Of a stretch of DNA of 64,000 nucleotides, positions 55,290 to 64,000 are shown piece by piece. Position 1 is the first letter of the stretch, and the number at the start of each line of letters is the position of its first letter. Source of the DNA: Selaginella moellendorffii (taxonomy: Eukaryota; Streptophyta; Lycopodiopsida; Selaginellales; Selaginellaceae); contig NW_003314274.1 of assembly GCF_000143415.4 (NCBI RefSeq), forward strand, positions 1,030,040 to 1,094,039, in the 5' to 3' direction. Below the pieces are notes generated by a model that did no database searches, was not told where the DNA came from, and worked only from the letters and a program-made list of their open reading frames with translations. Position numbers and translations under genes: made by a program.

Positions 55290-56127
55290 GATTTTTCTCC
55301 GTGGATACCGTTTCCTGAATTGCTCTACTTTCACCAATTACACGGTCATTCTCGAGGCCTTGGTGGCAAAAGTTTACGCCCGTGGGATTCCTACAGGTTA
55401 GTTCTTCTAGCTAGTTCTAAATTCTTGCTCAAAATTGAATATCTAATTTGCGTGACCAGAGCGTTGAACATTGCCATGGTTGAAGCTGGTTCTCTAGCGG
55501 CTTTCATTGGACTTGGAACTGTTGGATCAGCAGTATGTTGTAATACTGTCTCTCTCTCTCGTGCTGTGCTTCTCAAATTATTGTCTCTTTCATTTTTTTC
55601 AGGTTATCGAGGCCCCAGAATTGCGGGTGCTTCTCGAATCATGTCACCTTTGTGAAACGTCTGGCGGCCTTCAAGTCAAATTTGCTGCTTTCAAACTACT
55701 TGCTCCAATTTCATCTTGCTTTATTTTATTTTGATGTAAATCCCGGAGACTACAAGGCTTCGATCGGCAAGTTTCTCTTTTCTTTTTCTCGTCGGCATGT
55801 TTACTTGCCTTGGCCAGGCTGTGCTTATAGCAAGCCTCGGTTCATGCTCCAGTGTTTAGAGTGGTAGAGTGATAAATCTGCTGAAAACGATCTGAAACAA
55901 TAGTTTGTTGGTTTTGTAGTACGGAACTTCGGTGTCGACTGCCCGACTTTTACGACACGCTTACATTTCGTCAATCAAGAGGCTTTGGCGGATACAAAGC
56001 CAACTTGATGACTTGGTGAAGATGTGCATGAATCAGGTTGCTTTCCAGCTGCTTTCATGTTAACAAATTGTTTTCTCATTTGCTTCCAGAAAATCAACAT
56101 TGATGGCCTTCGCCGAGATTGAATTGC
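55290..56127 (+). CDS. spliced gene or relic of unknown function
   Basis: Several plus-strand exons with good GT-AG borders: FLNCSTFTNYTVILEALVAK followed by VYARGIPT (to about 55398), then ALNIAMVEAGSLAAFIGLGT followed by VGSA (55463-55530), VIEAPELRVLLESCHLCET (from 55603), a later exon YGTSVSTARLLRHAYISSIK (from 55919) and KINIDGLRRD with TGA at 56125-56127. The joins between 55660 and 55918 are uncertain, and the 5' end is not clear (a stop precedes the first exon). I do not recognise the family. It could be a small intact gene or a decayed copy. Divergent from the GH95 gene. Confidence 0.35.
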
Positions 56128-56372
56128 TGACTGGTAGTCTATGCACCTTTCTTTAAACTTTAATGATATTTCAGATGAAGTTTTTACTCCCTAAGAGTGT
56201 TGCTGCACATAATAAAGGCATGATTCTTGTTTTCTCCTGATCGGATTTGTACATATATCTTGTTCCTTGCGAGGATCTCTGCATGATTCTAGTTCATGCT
56301 GGTTAAAGCTGCTATCCATTTGTACTGAACTTCTAGACTCTAACGCGTCAAGAAGGAAAAAAATCGCCAGAG

Positions 56373-56379
56373 TATAAAT
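56373..56379 (+). promoter_or_regulatory. TATA box of the MiAMP1-like gene
   Basis: TATAAAT, about 130 bp upstream of the ATG at 56505. Confidence 0.5.
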
Positions 56380-56504
56380 TGGAGCTCCGTCATAGCGCTT
56401 CAATCAGTGAGCTTTGTCTTCTCGGCCTTGGCTTGTGTAAGTAATCCATATACTTGTTTTCGAAGCTTGTTTCGTGCTCCAGTGATCTTAATTCGATTAT
56501 CACC

Positions 56505-56891
56505 ATGGCTTTAGTGGCCAAACTTGCTATCACTCTCTCCATGCTCGGCTTTGCTCTCGTGGCCAATGCGAGCTACCTGGACACTTACTCGGGCCTCCAT
56601 TGCGACAAGAATACCAGGCGCTACGACTCGTGTGGATGCAACAACATCGACTTCAAGCAGCAAAAAGGCTATAAGTTCGTCTACACCAACGGCCAGAGCG
56701 CCACAGCTTACTCTGGCACCCGTTGCCAGAAAAGAGCCGGTGTCTCCTTCGATCGCAATGACTAGCAGTGTAAGTTCTGCACCTGGAAGAGCATCTACAT
56801 CCAGTGCTCTCCACCATCACAGCCACCTCCACCTGGATCACCACAGACGCCACCACCATCACAGCCACCTCCACTACCACCACCACCGTAG
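56505..56891 (+). pseudogene. MiAMP1-like antimicrobial peptide, stop in domain
   Basis: Signal peptide (MALVAKLAITLSMLGFALVA) followed by a MiAMP1-type beta-barrelin domain: SGLHCDKNTRRYDSCGC, QKGYKFVYTNGQSATAYSG, then CQKRAGVSF. A TAG at 56763-56765 ends the frame after 86 residues. Directly beyond it, in the same frame, the rest of the domain is intact: CKFCTWKSIYIQC, which aligns with the last strand of MiAMP1 and supplies two of its six cysteines. A proline-rich tail (SPPSQPPPPG and similar) then runs to TAG at 56889-56891. So this is either a young pseudogene, a read-through gene, or a sequencing error. A splice that removes the TAG was not obvious. Function in defence is inferred from the family. 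Confidence 0.75.
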
Positions 56892-57230
56892 TGGCCATTG
56901 CCACCAATGACTAGCACAGCACTAGAGGCGTCCCTAGTGGTGGTGGGAGTGCCAATCCCAGTTCCACTCCCAAATCTGCTACTCCTCACTCCACCATCAC
57001 TACCACCATAACCACCACCTCCAGCTTCCCCGGTGATGGAAGCCTCCAAAGCAGACGTGGTAGGAGTTCTTATTCCAGATTTACCTCTCACTCCACCACC
57101 GTCACCATCATCATCAGTGCCACCTCCATCTCCCACACATATGGAAACGTTTGCAGTGGGAGTTCCTATCCCAAATCTTGCCACTCCACCACCACCATCG
57201 TCACCTTTAGCCCCTCCACCTTCGACTTAA
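56892..57230 (+). repeat. proline-rich tandem repeats downstream of MiAMP1
   Basis: The sequence continues as diverged copies of a Pro-rich coding-type unit: the GVPIPVPLPNL / GVLIPDLPLTP / GVPIPNLATPPP motif occurs three times, about 115-125 bp apart, separated by PPPSPSS-like runs, closing at a TAA near 57228. Frames shift between units, so this is not one clean open frame with the upstream gene. It may be a decayed extension of the peptide gene's tail. Confidence 0.55.
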
Positions 57231-57504
57231 ATGACCTTCACTGTCACCACCGCTCAAAATGTTGCATTTCCTTTTGTTATGCTAACCGCGTCGTTTAATC
57301 AAAGTATTTGACTTCCGTTGACGTGTCTTTTAGCGTTTCCTATTCCTAGAGAGTTTTCCACGCGAGTTTTAGATTCTTCGGCGTCCGAAATGGTAGGCTT
57401 ACTTGGTATTCTACGACTAGTTATCTAAGCAGTGGATGATTTTCCAAGCATAAAAAGGCCCTATTGAGCGACGCTCAAAAGCTTCATTTAGTTTCAAACG
57501 GAAA

Positions 57505-58364
57505 ATGGCTATTTCCACAGCTCAAGTCGTGTCTATCGCCTGGCTTGCATTCTTTGTTTTATCAGTTGTTTCATCGGATCCAGATCCACTCCAGGACTTT
57601 TGCATTGGAGATACAGCGCCAACACCACAAACATCAATCGCTCAGGGGCAATCTTTGGAACAGTGCGAAGGTTCCCGGGTCTCAACACTTTGGGTCTCTC
57701 CATCGCCAGGCTCGACTTTCTTCCATACTTGCATCCGAACATTCGAACGCAACCGGATTCGAACGGGTATTGAACGTTTAATACCCGTTTAGCTTTTTTT
57801 CGAACGGGTATAATGGTTTTCAGTTTTTTTCGAACCCTGATTTTACGGTTTTTTTCGAACATGAACCCTAATCCTAAGTAAAAGAAAGCATATTCTTTAG
57901 GGTTTTTAAAAATATTCTTGGTGTTTAAACGCCGTTTTAAACGCCGTATTATACGCGCGTTTTAAACGGCGTTTTTTATTAATCGTACCCGTTCGAATGC
58001 AAGTATGCTTTCTTCCCGGTGGAATCATCCCTCCACACACCCATCCCAGAGGCTTGGAGATGCTCTACGTAGAAGAGGGGAGCGTCTATGCCGCCATTGT
58101 CACCACGGACAATCGCTTGTTTGCTCGGGTGATCAACAGGGGCGAAGTTATGGTGATTCCTCGCGGATTGATTCACTGGCAGATGAACGTTGGAAGAACA
58201 AATGTGAAGATCATTGCCATTCTCAACTCCCAGTTTCCTGAATCCAGTTTATTGCAGCGTCCATGTTTGGGTCTCGACCACAAATCCCGAATGAGGTGCT
58301 CGAGAAGACTTTTTTCTTGGACGAGACCACTATCAATCAAGTCCAATCCAACTTTGTTTCTTGA
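57505..58364 (+). pseudogene. germin-like protein pseudogene 1
   Basis: Near relative of the intact germin gene at 59884. The signal peptide and SSDPDPLQDFCIGD are intact. Then comes a deletion of about 90 bp (the segment for NVVPGING...VDDF is missing) that shifts the frame, a 284-bp MITE insertion at 57724-58007 inside the codons for the strand before the metal site, and a one-base loss near 58237 (QFP-ESS against QFPGIQ). The cupin metal ligands HTHPRG and the last third are still readable. A weak TATA-like motif sits at 57449. Not functional. Confidence 0.88.
57724..58007. mobile_element. hAT-like MITE inserted in the germin pseudogene
   Basis: 284-bp insert with 17-bp terminal inverted repeats: left CATACTTGCATCCGAAC, right GTTCGAATGCAAGTATG, one mismatch. 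The target-site duplication is CTTTCTTC (57716-57723 and 58008-58015), 8 bp, or 9 bp with the following C, as for hAT (8) or Mutator (9) elements. It contains no coding frame; inside it has repeats of TTTTTTCGAACGGGTA and TTTTAAACGCCG. Removing it and one TSD copy restores alignment to the intact germin gene. Confidence 0.85.
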
Positions 58365-58643
58365 GTTTTTAATCAAATGTACAGTAACCAAGTTACCTAT
58401 TTATCTATTTAAAAAAGGACCCTACTTGCAAAATGCCGTATGTAACATCAAACTAGCAAAACATCCTTTCTAATTTCAGGAAGCAAATCCAGTGGAGAAC
58501 ATTAGTCAATGTTGACTATCTTCGTTGATTTTACCTTGAAGGCTCCCTTGAACTTTTGCAGACTAGATGTTGATCCAAATTCCTTGTTCCAACATGGTGG
58601 CTCACTCCGAATCATAGCTCAACGTCTGAATTACAGTTCTCAG

Positions 58644-58651
58644 TATAAATA
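58644..58651 (+). promoter_or_regulatory. TATA box of germin copy 2
   Basis: TATAAATA, 85 bp before the ATG at 58729; still intact although the gene is broken. Confidence 0.5.
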
Positions 58652-58728
58652 TGGTTCTCCTCCACATATCTAGCATTACATTTCAGCAATACATCTACCT
58701 AGTCGCAAAATCACTCAAGTTTTTCTCT

Positions 58729-59382
58729 ATGGCTCTCTTCAATTCCCAAGCTGTTTTGTTAGCGTTGCTTGCATTCTTTGTTTTCTCAGTAGTTTCATCG
58801 GACCCAGATCCACTCCAAGACTTTTGTATTGGAGATCCCAGCGTTGTCCCGGGCATCAATGGAGGATAAATCCTCGGGGAATCACCATAACTTCGCCTCT
58901 GTTCATCACTCGAGCAAACAAACGATTGTCCGCGGTGACAATGGCGGCGTAGACGCTCCCTTCTTCTACGTAGACCATCTCCGAGCCTCTGGGATGGGTG
59001 TGTGGGGGAATGATTCCTCCGGGATGGAAGTCGAGCCTGGCGATGGAGGGACCCAAAGTGTTGAGACCAGGAAACCTCAGTGCTGTTCCAAAGATGGCAC
59101 CGGAGCGATTGATGTTTGTGGTGTTAGAGGAGTTGACGATTCCACTGTAGATGAAATCATCTACTGTGACTGTTGATGGGTTCCTGCATGGGAAACTGGC
59201 AGATGAACGTTGGAAGAACAAATGCGAAGATCATTGCCACTCTCAACTCCCAATTTCCTGGAATTCAATTTATTGGATCGTCCTTTTTTGGGTCTCGACT
59301 CCAAATCCCAAATGAGGTGCTAGAGAAGACTTTCTTCTTGGACGAGAACACCATCAATCATGTCCGATCCAGCTTTATGTAA
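58729..59382 (+). pseudogene. germin-like gene broken by an internal inversion
   Basis: Left part (to 58862) encodes the signal peptide and SSDPDPLQDFCIGDPSVVPG on the plus strand; right part (from about 59195) encodes WQMNVGRTNAKIIATLNSQF and the C-terminus, also plus strand. Between them, 58863-59194 (about 332 bp) is inverted: on the minus strand it reads in frame from NPSTVTVDDFIYSGIVNSSN through the metal motif PPHTHPRGSEMVYVEEGSVY to VMVIPRGFI. The three pieces in order cover the whole germin protein. The current plus-strand reading ends at TAA 58867-58869 after 46 residues. The parts show little other damage, so the inversion is probably recent. Confidence 0.92.
58863..59194. other. 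inverted segment inside germin copy 2
   Basis: Breakpoints set by comparison with the intact germin gene: left, after GGCATCAATGG; right, before ACTGGCAGATG. No obvious long inverted repeats flank the breaks; at most a few bases (TCC/GGA type) could have paired. Confidence 0.88.
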
Positions 59383-59785
59383 AATTTGTTATGTATTCAT
59401 TTTTTTCCCTTTTTCTATAAAAGAAAAAATTTCAAGTCTTGAAATCATAAGAGTACTCTGAGTGACCGTATATCCGCAAAGATCATAAACTTTAGAGAAT
59501 GCAAAGATTATCAATTATATCATTGTCGAGCTACTTTGACATGATCATGGATTTAAATGGGATCATGTAAACCATAGACTTTTCTTTGTATTAAGACTTT
59601 CAGTTCATTAAACTCCTCGATTCAAAACAACTTTAGCTTGACTTTCACCAAGTTTGACTGCCGGATTTTCGCACAACCAAGTTATTGACTAAAAGTTTTT
59701 TGTTCCAGCATGGTTGGCTGACTCGGCGTCCAAAATCGTGTTTCACGTTAGCCATCCATGAAAAAAAATCAGCAAATTTTCCAGT

Positions 59786-59792
59786 TATAAAA
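59786..59792 (+). promoter_or_regulatory. TATA box of the intact germin gene
   Basis: TATAAAA, 98 bp upstream of the ATG at 59884. Confidence 0.55.
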
Positions 59793-59883
59793 GCTGGAGT
59801 GCTTGGACAGCCAAGGCATTCACACGCATTTCATCCATTCATCCCTCCACCACGATCCGAAGTTCTAGAGTTTTAGAACGAAG

Positions 59884-60537
59884 ATGGCTCTCTCCAAAGC
59901 TCAAGCTGTGCCGGTTGCCTTCCTAGCATTGTTTGTTTTCTCAGTAGTCTCATCCGATCCAGACCCACTCCAAGACTTTTGCATTGGAGATCTCAATGTT
60001 GTGCCCGGTATCAATGGCTTCCCTTGCAGGAACTCATCGACAGTCACCGTGGACGATTTCATCTACAGCGAAATCGTCAATTCTTCCAACACCACAAACA
60101 TCAATCGCTCAGGGGCAATCTTTGGAACAGTGAGAAGATTCCCAGGCCTCAACACCTTGGGTCTCTCCATCGCCAGGCTGGACTTCCTTCCCGGAGGATT
60201 CATCCCCCCACACACCCATCCGAGAGGCTCGGAGATGGTCTACGTAGAAGAGGGGAGCGTCTACGCCGCCATTGTCACCACGGACAATCGCTTGTTTGCT
60301 CGGGTGATCAACAGGGGCGAAGTTATGGTGATTCCTCGCGGATTGATTCACTGGCAGATGAACGTTGGAAGAACAAATGCGAAGATCATTGCCATTCTCA
60401 ACTCCCAGTTTCCTGGAATCCAGTTTATTGCAGCGTCCATGTTTGGTTCCCGCCCAGAGGTCCCGGCTGAGGTGCTCAAGAAGACCTTCTTTTTGGATGA
60501 GAGGACCATCGAGCAAGTGCGATCCAAGTTTGTTTGA
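59884..60537 (+). CDS. germin-like protein, intact
   Basis: Single-exon gene for a 217-residue secreted cupin (germin subfamily; members can be oxalate oxidases or Mn superoxide dismutases). Signal peptide MALSKAQAVPVAFLALFVFS, mature start near SSDPDPLQDFCI. The two conserved cysteines are at CIGD and FPCRN. Germin box 2 is PPHTHPRGSEMVYVEEG (metal ligands His, His and Glu); box 3 is GEVMVIPRGLIHWQMN with the last His ligand. N-glycosylation sites lie at NSST, NSSNTT and NRS. Length and box spacing are normal. It is the only working copy of three tandem copies in 3 kb. Enzymatic activity cannot be told from sequence. Confidence 0.95.
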   Translation: MALSKAQAVPVAFLALFVFSVVSSDPDPLQDFCIGDLNVVPGINGFPCRNSSTVTVDDFIYSEIVNSSNTTNINRSGAIFGTVRRFPGLNTLGLSIARLDFLPGGFIPPHTHPRGSEMVYVEEGSVYAAIVTTDNRLFARVINRGEVMVIPRGLIHWQMNVGRTNAKIIAILNSQFPGIQFIAASMFGSRPEVPAEVLKKTFFLDERTIEQVRSKFV

Positions 60538-60599
60538 ATTTATTTCATTAATCTTTAAACTTAAAATGAAATTTAAATATAGAGCAAATCGTTGAGCAT

Positions 60600-62651
60600 G
60601 AACTTGGTTGATTCGTCACAGAAGAAGCTTTTGGGTGGATTCATTTCTGGAAGCAGAGGGATGTGAGCAGGGTGCTCTGCTCCACATTGGACATGCAAGC
60701 ATACAGGACCTGCTCGTTGACTTGGAGAAGATTAATGAGGTGAATGCACACCATCGCTTGCATTTCTAACATCGATGGATCATGGTTGAAGTCTGGGATG
60801 TGCTCCCCATTTAGCTCATTATATATATATACAGGTCTTCTCCCCTCTAAAAGATGAAAATGTGATAATTATAAATTTGGTGGAACATTTATATATTCTA
60901 CTAGTCAATTATAGAATGCCATAAGAACTTGAAACTCTTATATAACAACTAACGTAATTACTAACAACTATGATAGAAACAAAATACAAAGTTATGGCAT
61001 AAGTATCAATTAACTACAGAATCTTGATAAATTAGTTATAACTCTATGTAATTGCTAAATGTTCAAATCAACCTTAAAACCATAATTTTGAACCAAAGCA
61101 AAGGACTTTAAGAATTGCTAAAGTCCATAAAACACTATTGCAACAAATAATACATCATGCCTTTAAGTCTGCCCACTAGCCATATACTAAGATTGTTGTT
61201 AATTCAGACTTATGACCATTAACAAAATCTGTCTATATCTCTTCCATTTGGTCAAGATTTGAGTTTTTATGTTAACTCAAACTTCTAACTTTCATTTTCA
61301 TATAGCACCACATAAGCACTCCATTCATCTTTTATATCCTCTCTATCTCCTTTTTGAAGGAAAAAAGTTTTAAAGCATCAACTCTATCTAAATTTATTAT
61401 AATCATACTCATTTTGCTATTTAGATTTGGCCTCATTTTCCTATAGTATCTATTTAGCCTCATTATATTGAGGTTAAATATTTTATTTAAACTCATTATA
61501 TTTATCCTTACTCCAAAATTTGTATAATTTATTTTCACTCCACTATTATATCCATCTAACTTCACTCAATCAATAGAGCTAAACTCTCATTTGGCCATCC
61601 CCTTTACCCCCTCCTCAAAGAAAAAAAAGCTTAAAATGTTAAAATAAAAAGGAGAAAGTAAGAAAAATTGAAGAAGAAACATTATGGAAGAAAAAAAAGT
61701 GGATAAAGAAGTATCCAAAAAGAAATTTTCAATAACTATCAAAATGGATATAGTGAAGTAAAAAGAAGAAAATGTTTTTAAAACTTAAAGAATAAAAGAT
61801 ACGTTGTTATAAAATACTTTATTCACCATAAGATAAATAAGAGATTCATATAGCTCAACTTCCTTAACACATAACTTAATACTTAAAATAGAAAAATCTA
61901 GAAAACACATAAACTTCTCAATAAAAATGGTAAAACAATTTTTTTCACTAACACTTACAATCAAGAATATGCACTCAACCCAAAATTTTGGTAGAAGTGA
62001 TCAAGAATAAGAGAATACTTAATACTAGAACTGATTAAAGACTTCGTAACAAAATAAAAATAAAAATCTCAACTTCACACATGCTTAATATCTAGATTAG
62101 TATAAGGACAAAAAACTCTTAATTCAAATACTGAATTAATGAGAATCATAAAAGTTACAATAATCAACATGTTAGGAGAAGGAAATATTTTAAATAAGAA
62201 ATGGCTCAAACCAAGAACTTTAGGAAAGAGTAATGTAAGCTACAATTTTTTTTTTTTAATTTGCTAGTTTACCTTGTTTATCTGATCACCATGGCCTTAG
62301 CCTTAATTATATTCTTTCGCCAATGTTCCTATTTATTGTACTAGCTTTTACTTGGTCCTATTTGGTTTCAACAACTCACTACTCAAGCAACAAACTGTTA
62401 GCCATCCATTCACAGATTTCTAAATTCTCTTCCAATCCCCCCTTCTTGGGTTAGACTAGACTTAAGATTCGGTTACACTCCCCGCAAGCACAAGCAGCCA
62501 AGCACACTAAACTTCTAAATTCTTAACATTCTTTGGTACAATAAAACTTGATTATAAGACCCTCTAAATCCTAAGCCTCAAGGGTAACATTTGCTTCTGG
62601 ACACCAGAAGGAAACACTGTGGCATAACAGCTCTGTATGGGTATCCCTACT
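60600..62651. other. AT-rich intergenic sequence
   Basis: Long AT-rich stretch with no supported gene. The frame at 61332-61565 (minus) is low-complexity Asn/Ile/Arg and is rejected. Confidence 0.5.
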
Positions 62652-63478
62652 TGTAGCACACTTTATTTATCTCCCCTTAAGCCAACTGAAAAAGGGGTAA
62701 TTGCTTGATGAGAGAGCCCTTAGTGGTTATTTTATCCCCATTTATCCCAAAGTTCCAAAGATCCACGGTGATAGTATATCCAAATCTCATCCCATGTGAC
62801 TTACTATAGCACACCTTATCTTTCTCCCATTAAGCCAACTGGAAAATGGGCAATTGCTTGATGAGAGACCCCTTAATGGTTATTTTATCCTCATTTATCC
62901 CCTAAGGTTCCAAGGATCCACGGTGACAGTATATCCAAATTTCATTCTATGATCACATGCATTACACTCACCCCCCCTTTAGAGATGTAAATGTCTTTAT
63001 TGACTATTGATTAACAACCGTTATCGAGCCAAGGGAACTAACACTTCCATTTCCAGATTGAATTTACCAATCCTTCCATTGTGTAGATTACCTATTCCAT
63101 GTATGTGAGGCAATTAATCATCCACACATACTGCAGTTATACGGTAGATACCTTCCATAGATACTCCATACAAGAGGAAGGACGTACGTATGGATGCCCA
63201 ATACATACGATTTCAAATTTAAGGGTAAGAATATACCTTGCTCAAGGGTATATTATATTTTTAAATAGCCACTAATTAATGGGAATCGAACCCGTGTCAT
63301 TTGCTCCAATACCAACTGTAGCACACCTTATCTTTCTCTCCTTAAGCCAATTGGAAAAGAGGCAATTACTTTATGAAAGAACCCTTAATGGCTATTTTAT
63401 CCCCATTTATCCCCCAAAATTCCAAGGATCCATGATAACAGTATATCCAAATCTTATTCCAAAATCACATGCGCTACA
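62652..63478 (-). mobile_element. TRIM-like miniature LTR retroelement
   Basis: Three related LTR-like units of about 155-162 bp, starting TGTAGC or similar and ending in CTACA/TTACA: 62652-62805, 62806-62966 and 63317-63478. On the minus strand the unit at 63317-63478 is the 5' LTR; just after it comes TTGGTATTGGAGC, close to the tRNA-Met primer-binding site (TGGTATCAGAGC). The internal part, about 350 bp (62967-63316), is non-coding, and a G-rich tract (AAAGGGGGGGTGAG on the minus strand) precedes the next LTR, as a polypurine tract would. Flanks CTACT and CTATT may be a diverged 5-bp target duplication. Non-autonomous; the extra LTR suggests recombination between two copies. Confidence 0.7.
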
Positions 63479-64000
63479 CTATTCCCCCACTTCCATCCCA
63501 AAAGGAAGGCCTAAGCCCCTAAAAAGGGCAAGGATTAATGAGTTGCAAAATACTCAAGTGGGGCATCACTTCATATAAACCAGGAGCACTATAGTAAGTT
63601 TCCTTTTCGAGAGTGAGAGCTGCTCTTGAGCACTTCCTTGGGTGGCCCCTCCGGCACCACCTAAGTCTATGCTCACTCCCACTTAAGATTGGGGCCCTTA
63701 AGCCCCAATTTCAACCTCAAGTCAGTTTAAAAGCACAATTGGAAAGGTCTTTTAAAACTGGTTCCTAAACCTCACTATCCCCCCTAAGTTATCCCAAAAC
63801 GATTGAAAAAGAAGGTGCACTTTTATTCATGGGCCTTTTCCTTTTATATTTAAACCCTTATGGATCGTCTTGTGAGTCATTTTCTTTAGTTGCTTACAGC
63901 TATACATACCATCTTCCTTTTTCCAGTTTGGTCCAATAAAGGCAAGACTACTCTCAAATAGTGTTTGATAAACTTTCAGTAATAGTTGCATAACCCCAAG
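63479..64000. other. intergenic to the window end
   Basis: No gene, RNA or repeat recognised. Confidence 0.4.

Noticed and set aside
63270-63316. A tRNA gene suggested by the GGGTTCGATTCCC-like motif on the minus strand
   Set aside because: No cloverleaf with acceptor and anticodon arms forms; the motif lies just after an LTR and a primer-binding-site-like sequence, where retroelements often carry such sequence.

Overview
This window is nuclear DNA from a land plant. The best fit, inferred from gene content and style, is a lycophyte such as Selaginella moellendorffii: introns of about 50-80 bp, intergenic gaps of 50-300 bp in the gene-rich parts, intronless PPR genes, and plant housekeeping genes next to seedless-plant paralogues. 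No organelle or bacterial architecture is visible.

Layout. 1-2.1 kb: the 3' end of a neprosin-domain gene, a CKS cell-cycle subunit and a hevein-like secreted peptide. 5-20 kb is a dense block: an EMS1-type LRR receptor kinase, tubulin-folding cofactor B, plastid-type ArgC, V-ATPase subunit E, a HAD phosphatase, and then the most unusual gene here, a minus-strand gene (15059-19731) that joins a DPD1-like DEDDh exonuclease to a MutS homologue. 20-24.8 kb holds a PATROL1-type MUN-domain gene. 24.8-33.5 kb is decayed: a partial duplicate of a PPR gene, a kinase remnant, a PPR pseudogene, antisense and sense Ty3/gypsy fragments and an LTR. 33.6-38.7 kb carries two intact single-exon PPR genes separated by AT-rich sequence. 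38.8-45 kb: MOB1 and the nonsense-mediated-decay factor UPF2. 46.4-55 kb: a BAHD acyltransferase, a coiled-coil/SP-repeat protein and a GH95 alpha-L-fucosidase. 55.3-60.5 kb: an unknown spliced gene, a MiAMP1-like peptide gene with a stop in its domain, and three germin-like copies, of which one is intact, one is broken by a MITE and one by an internal inversion. 60.6-64 kb is AT-rich with a TRIM-like miniature LTR element.

Most genes are unrelated housekeeping functions packed as convergent or divergent pairs. The hevein-like, MiAMP1-like and germin-like genes are all secreted, cysteine-rich or cell-wall proteins of the kind used in defence. The exonuclease-MutS fusion combines mismatch recognition and strand removal modules in one polypeptide. 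I infer, from its DPD1-like exonuclease and basic, Ser/Arg-rich N-terminus, that it may act on organelle DNA.
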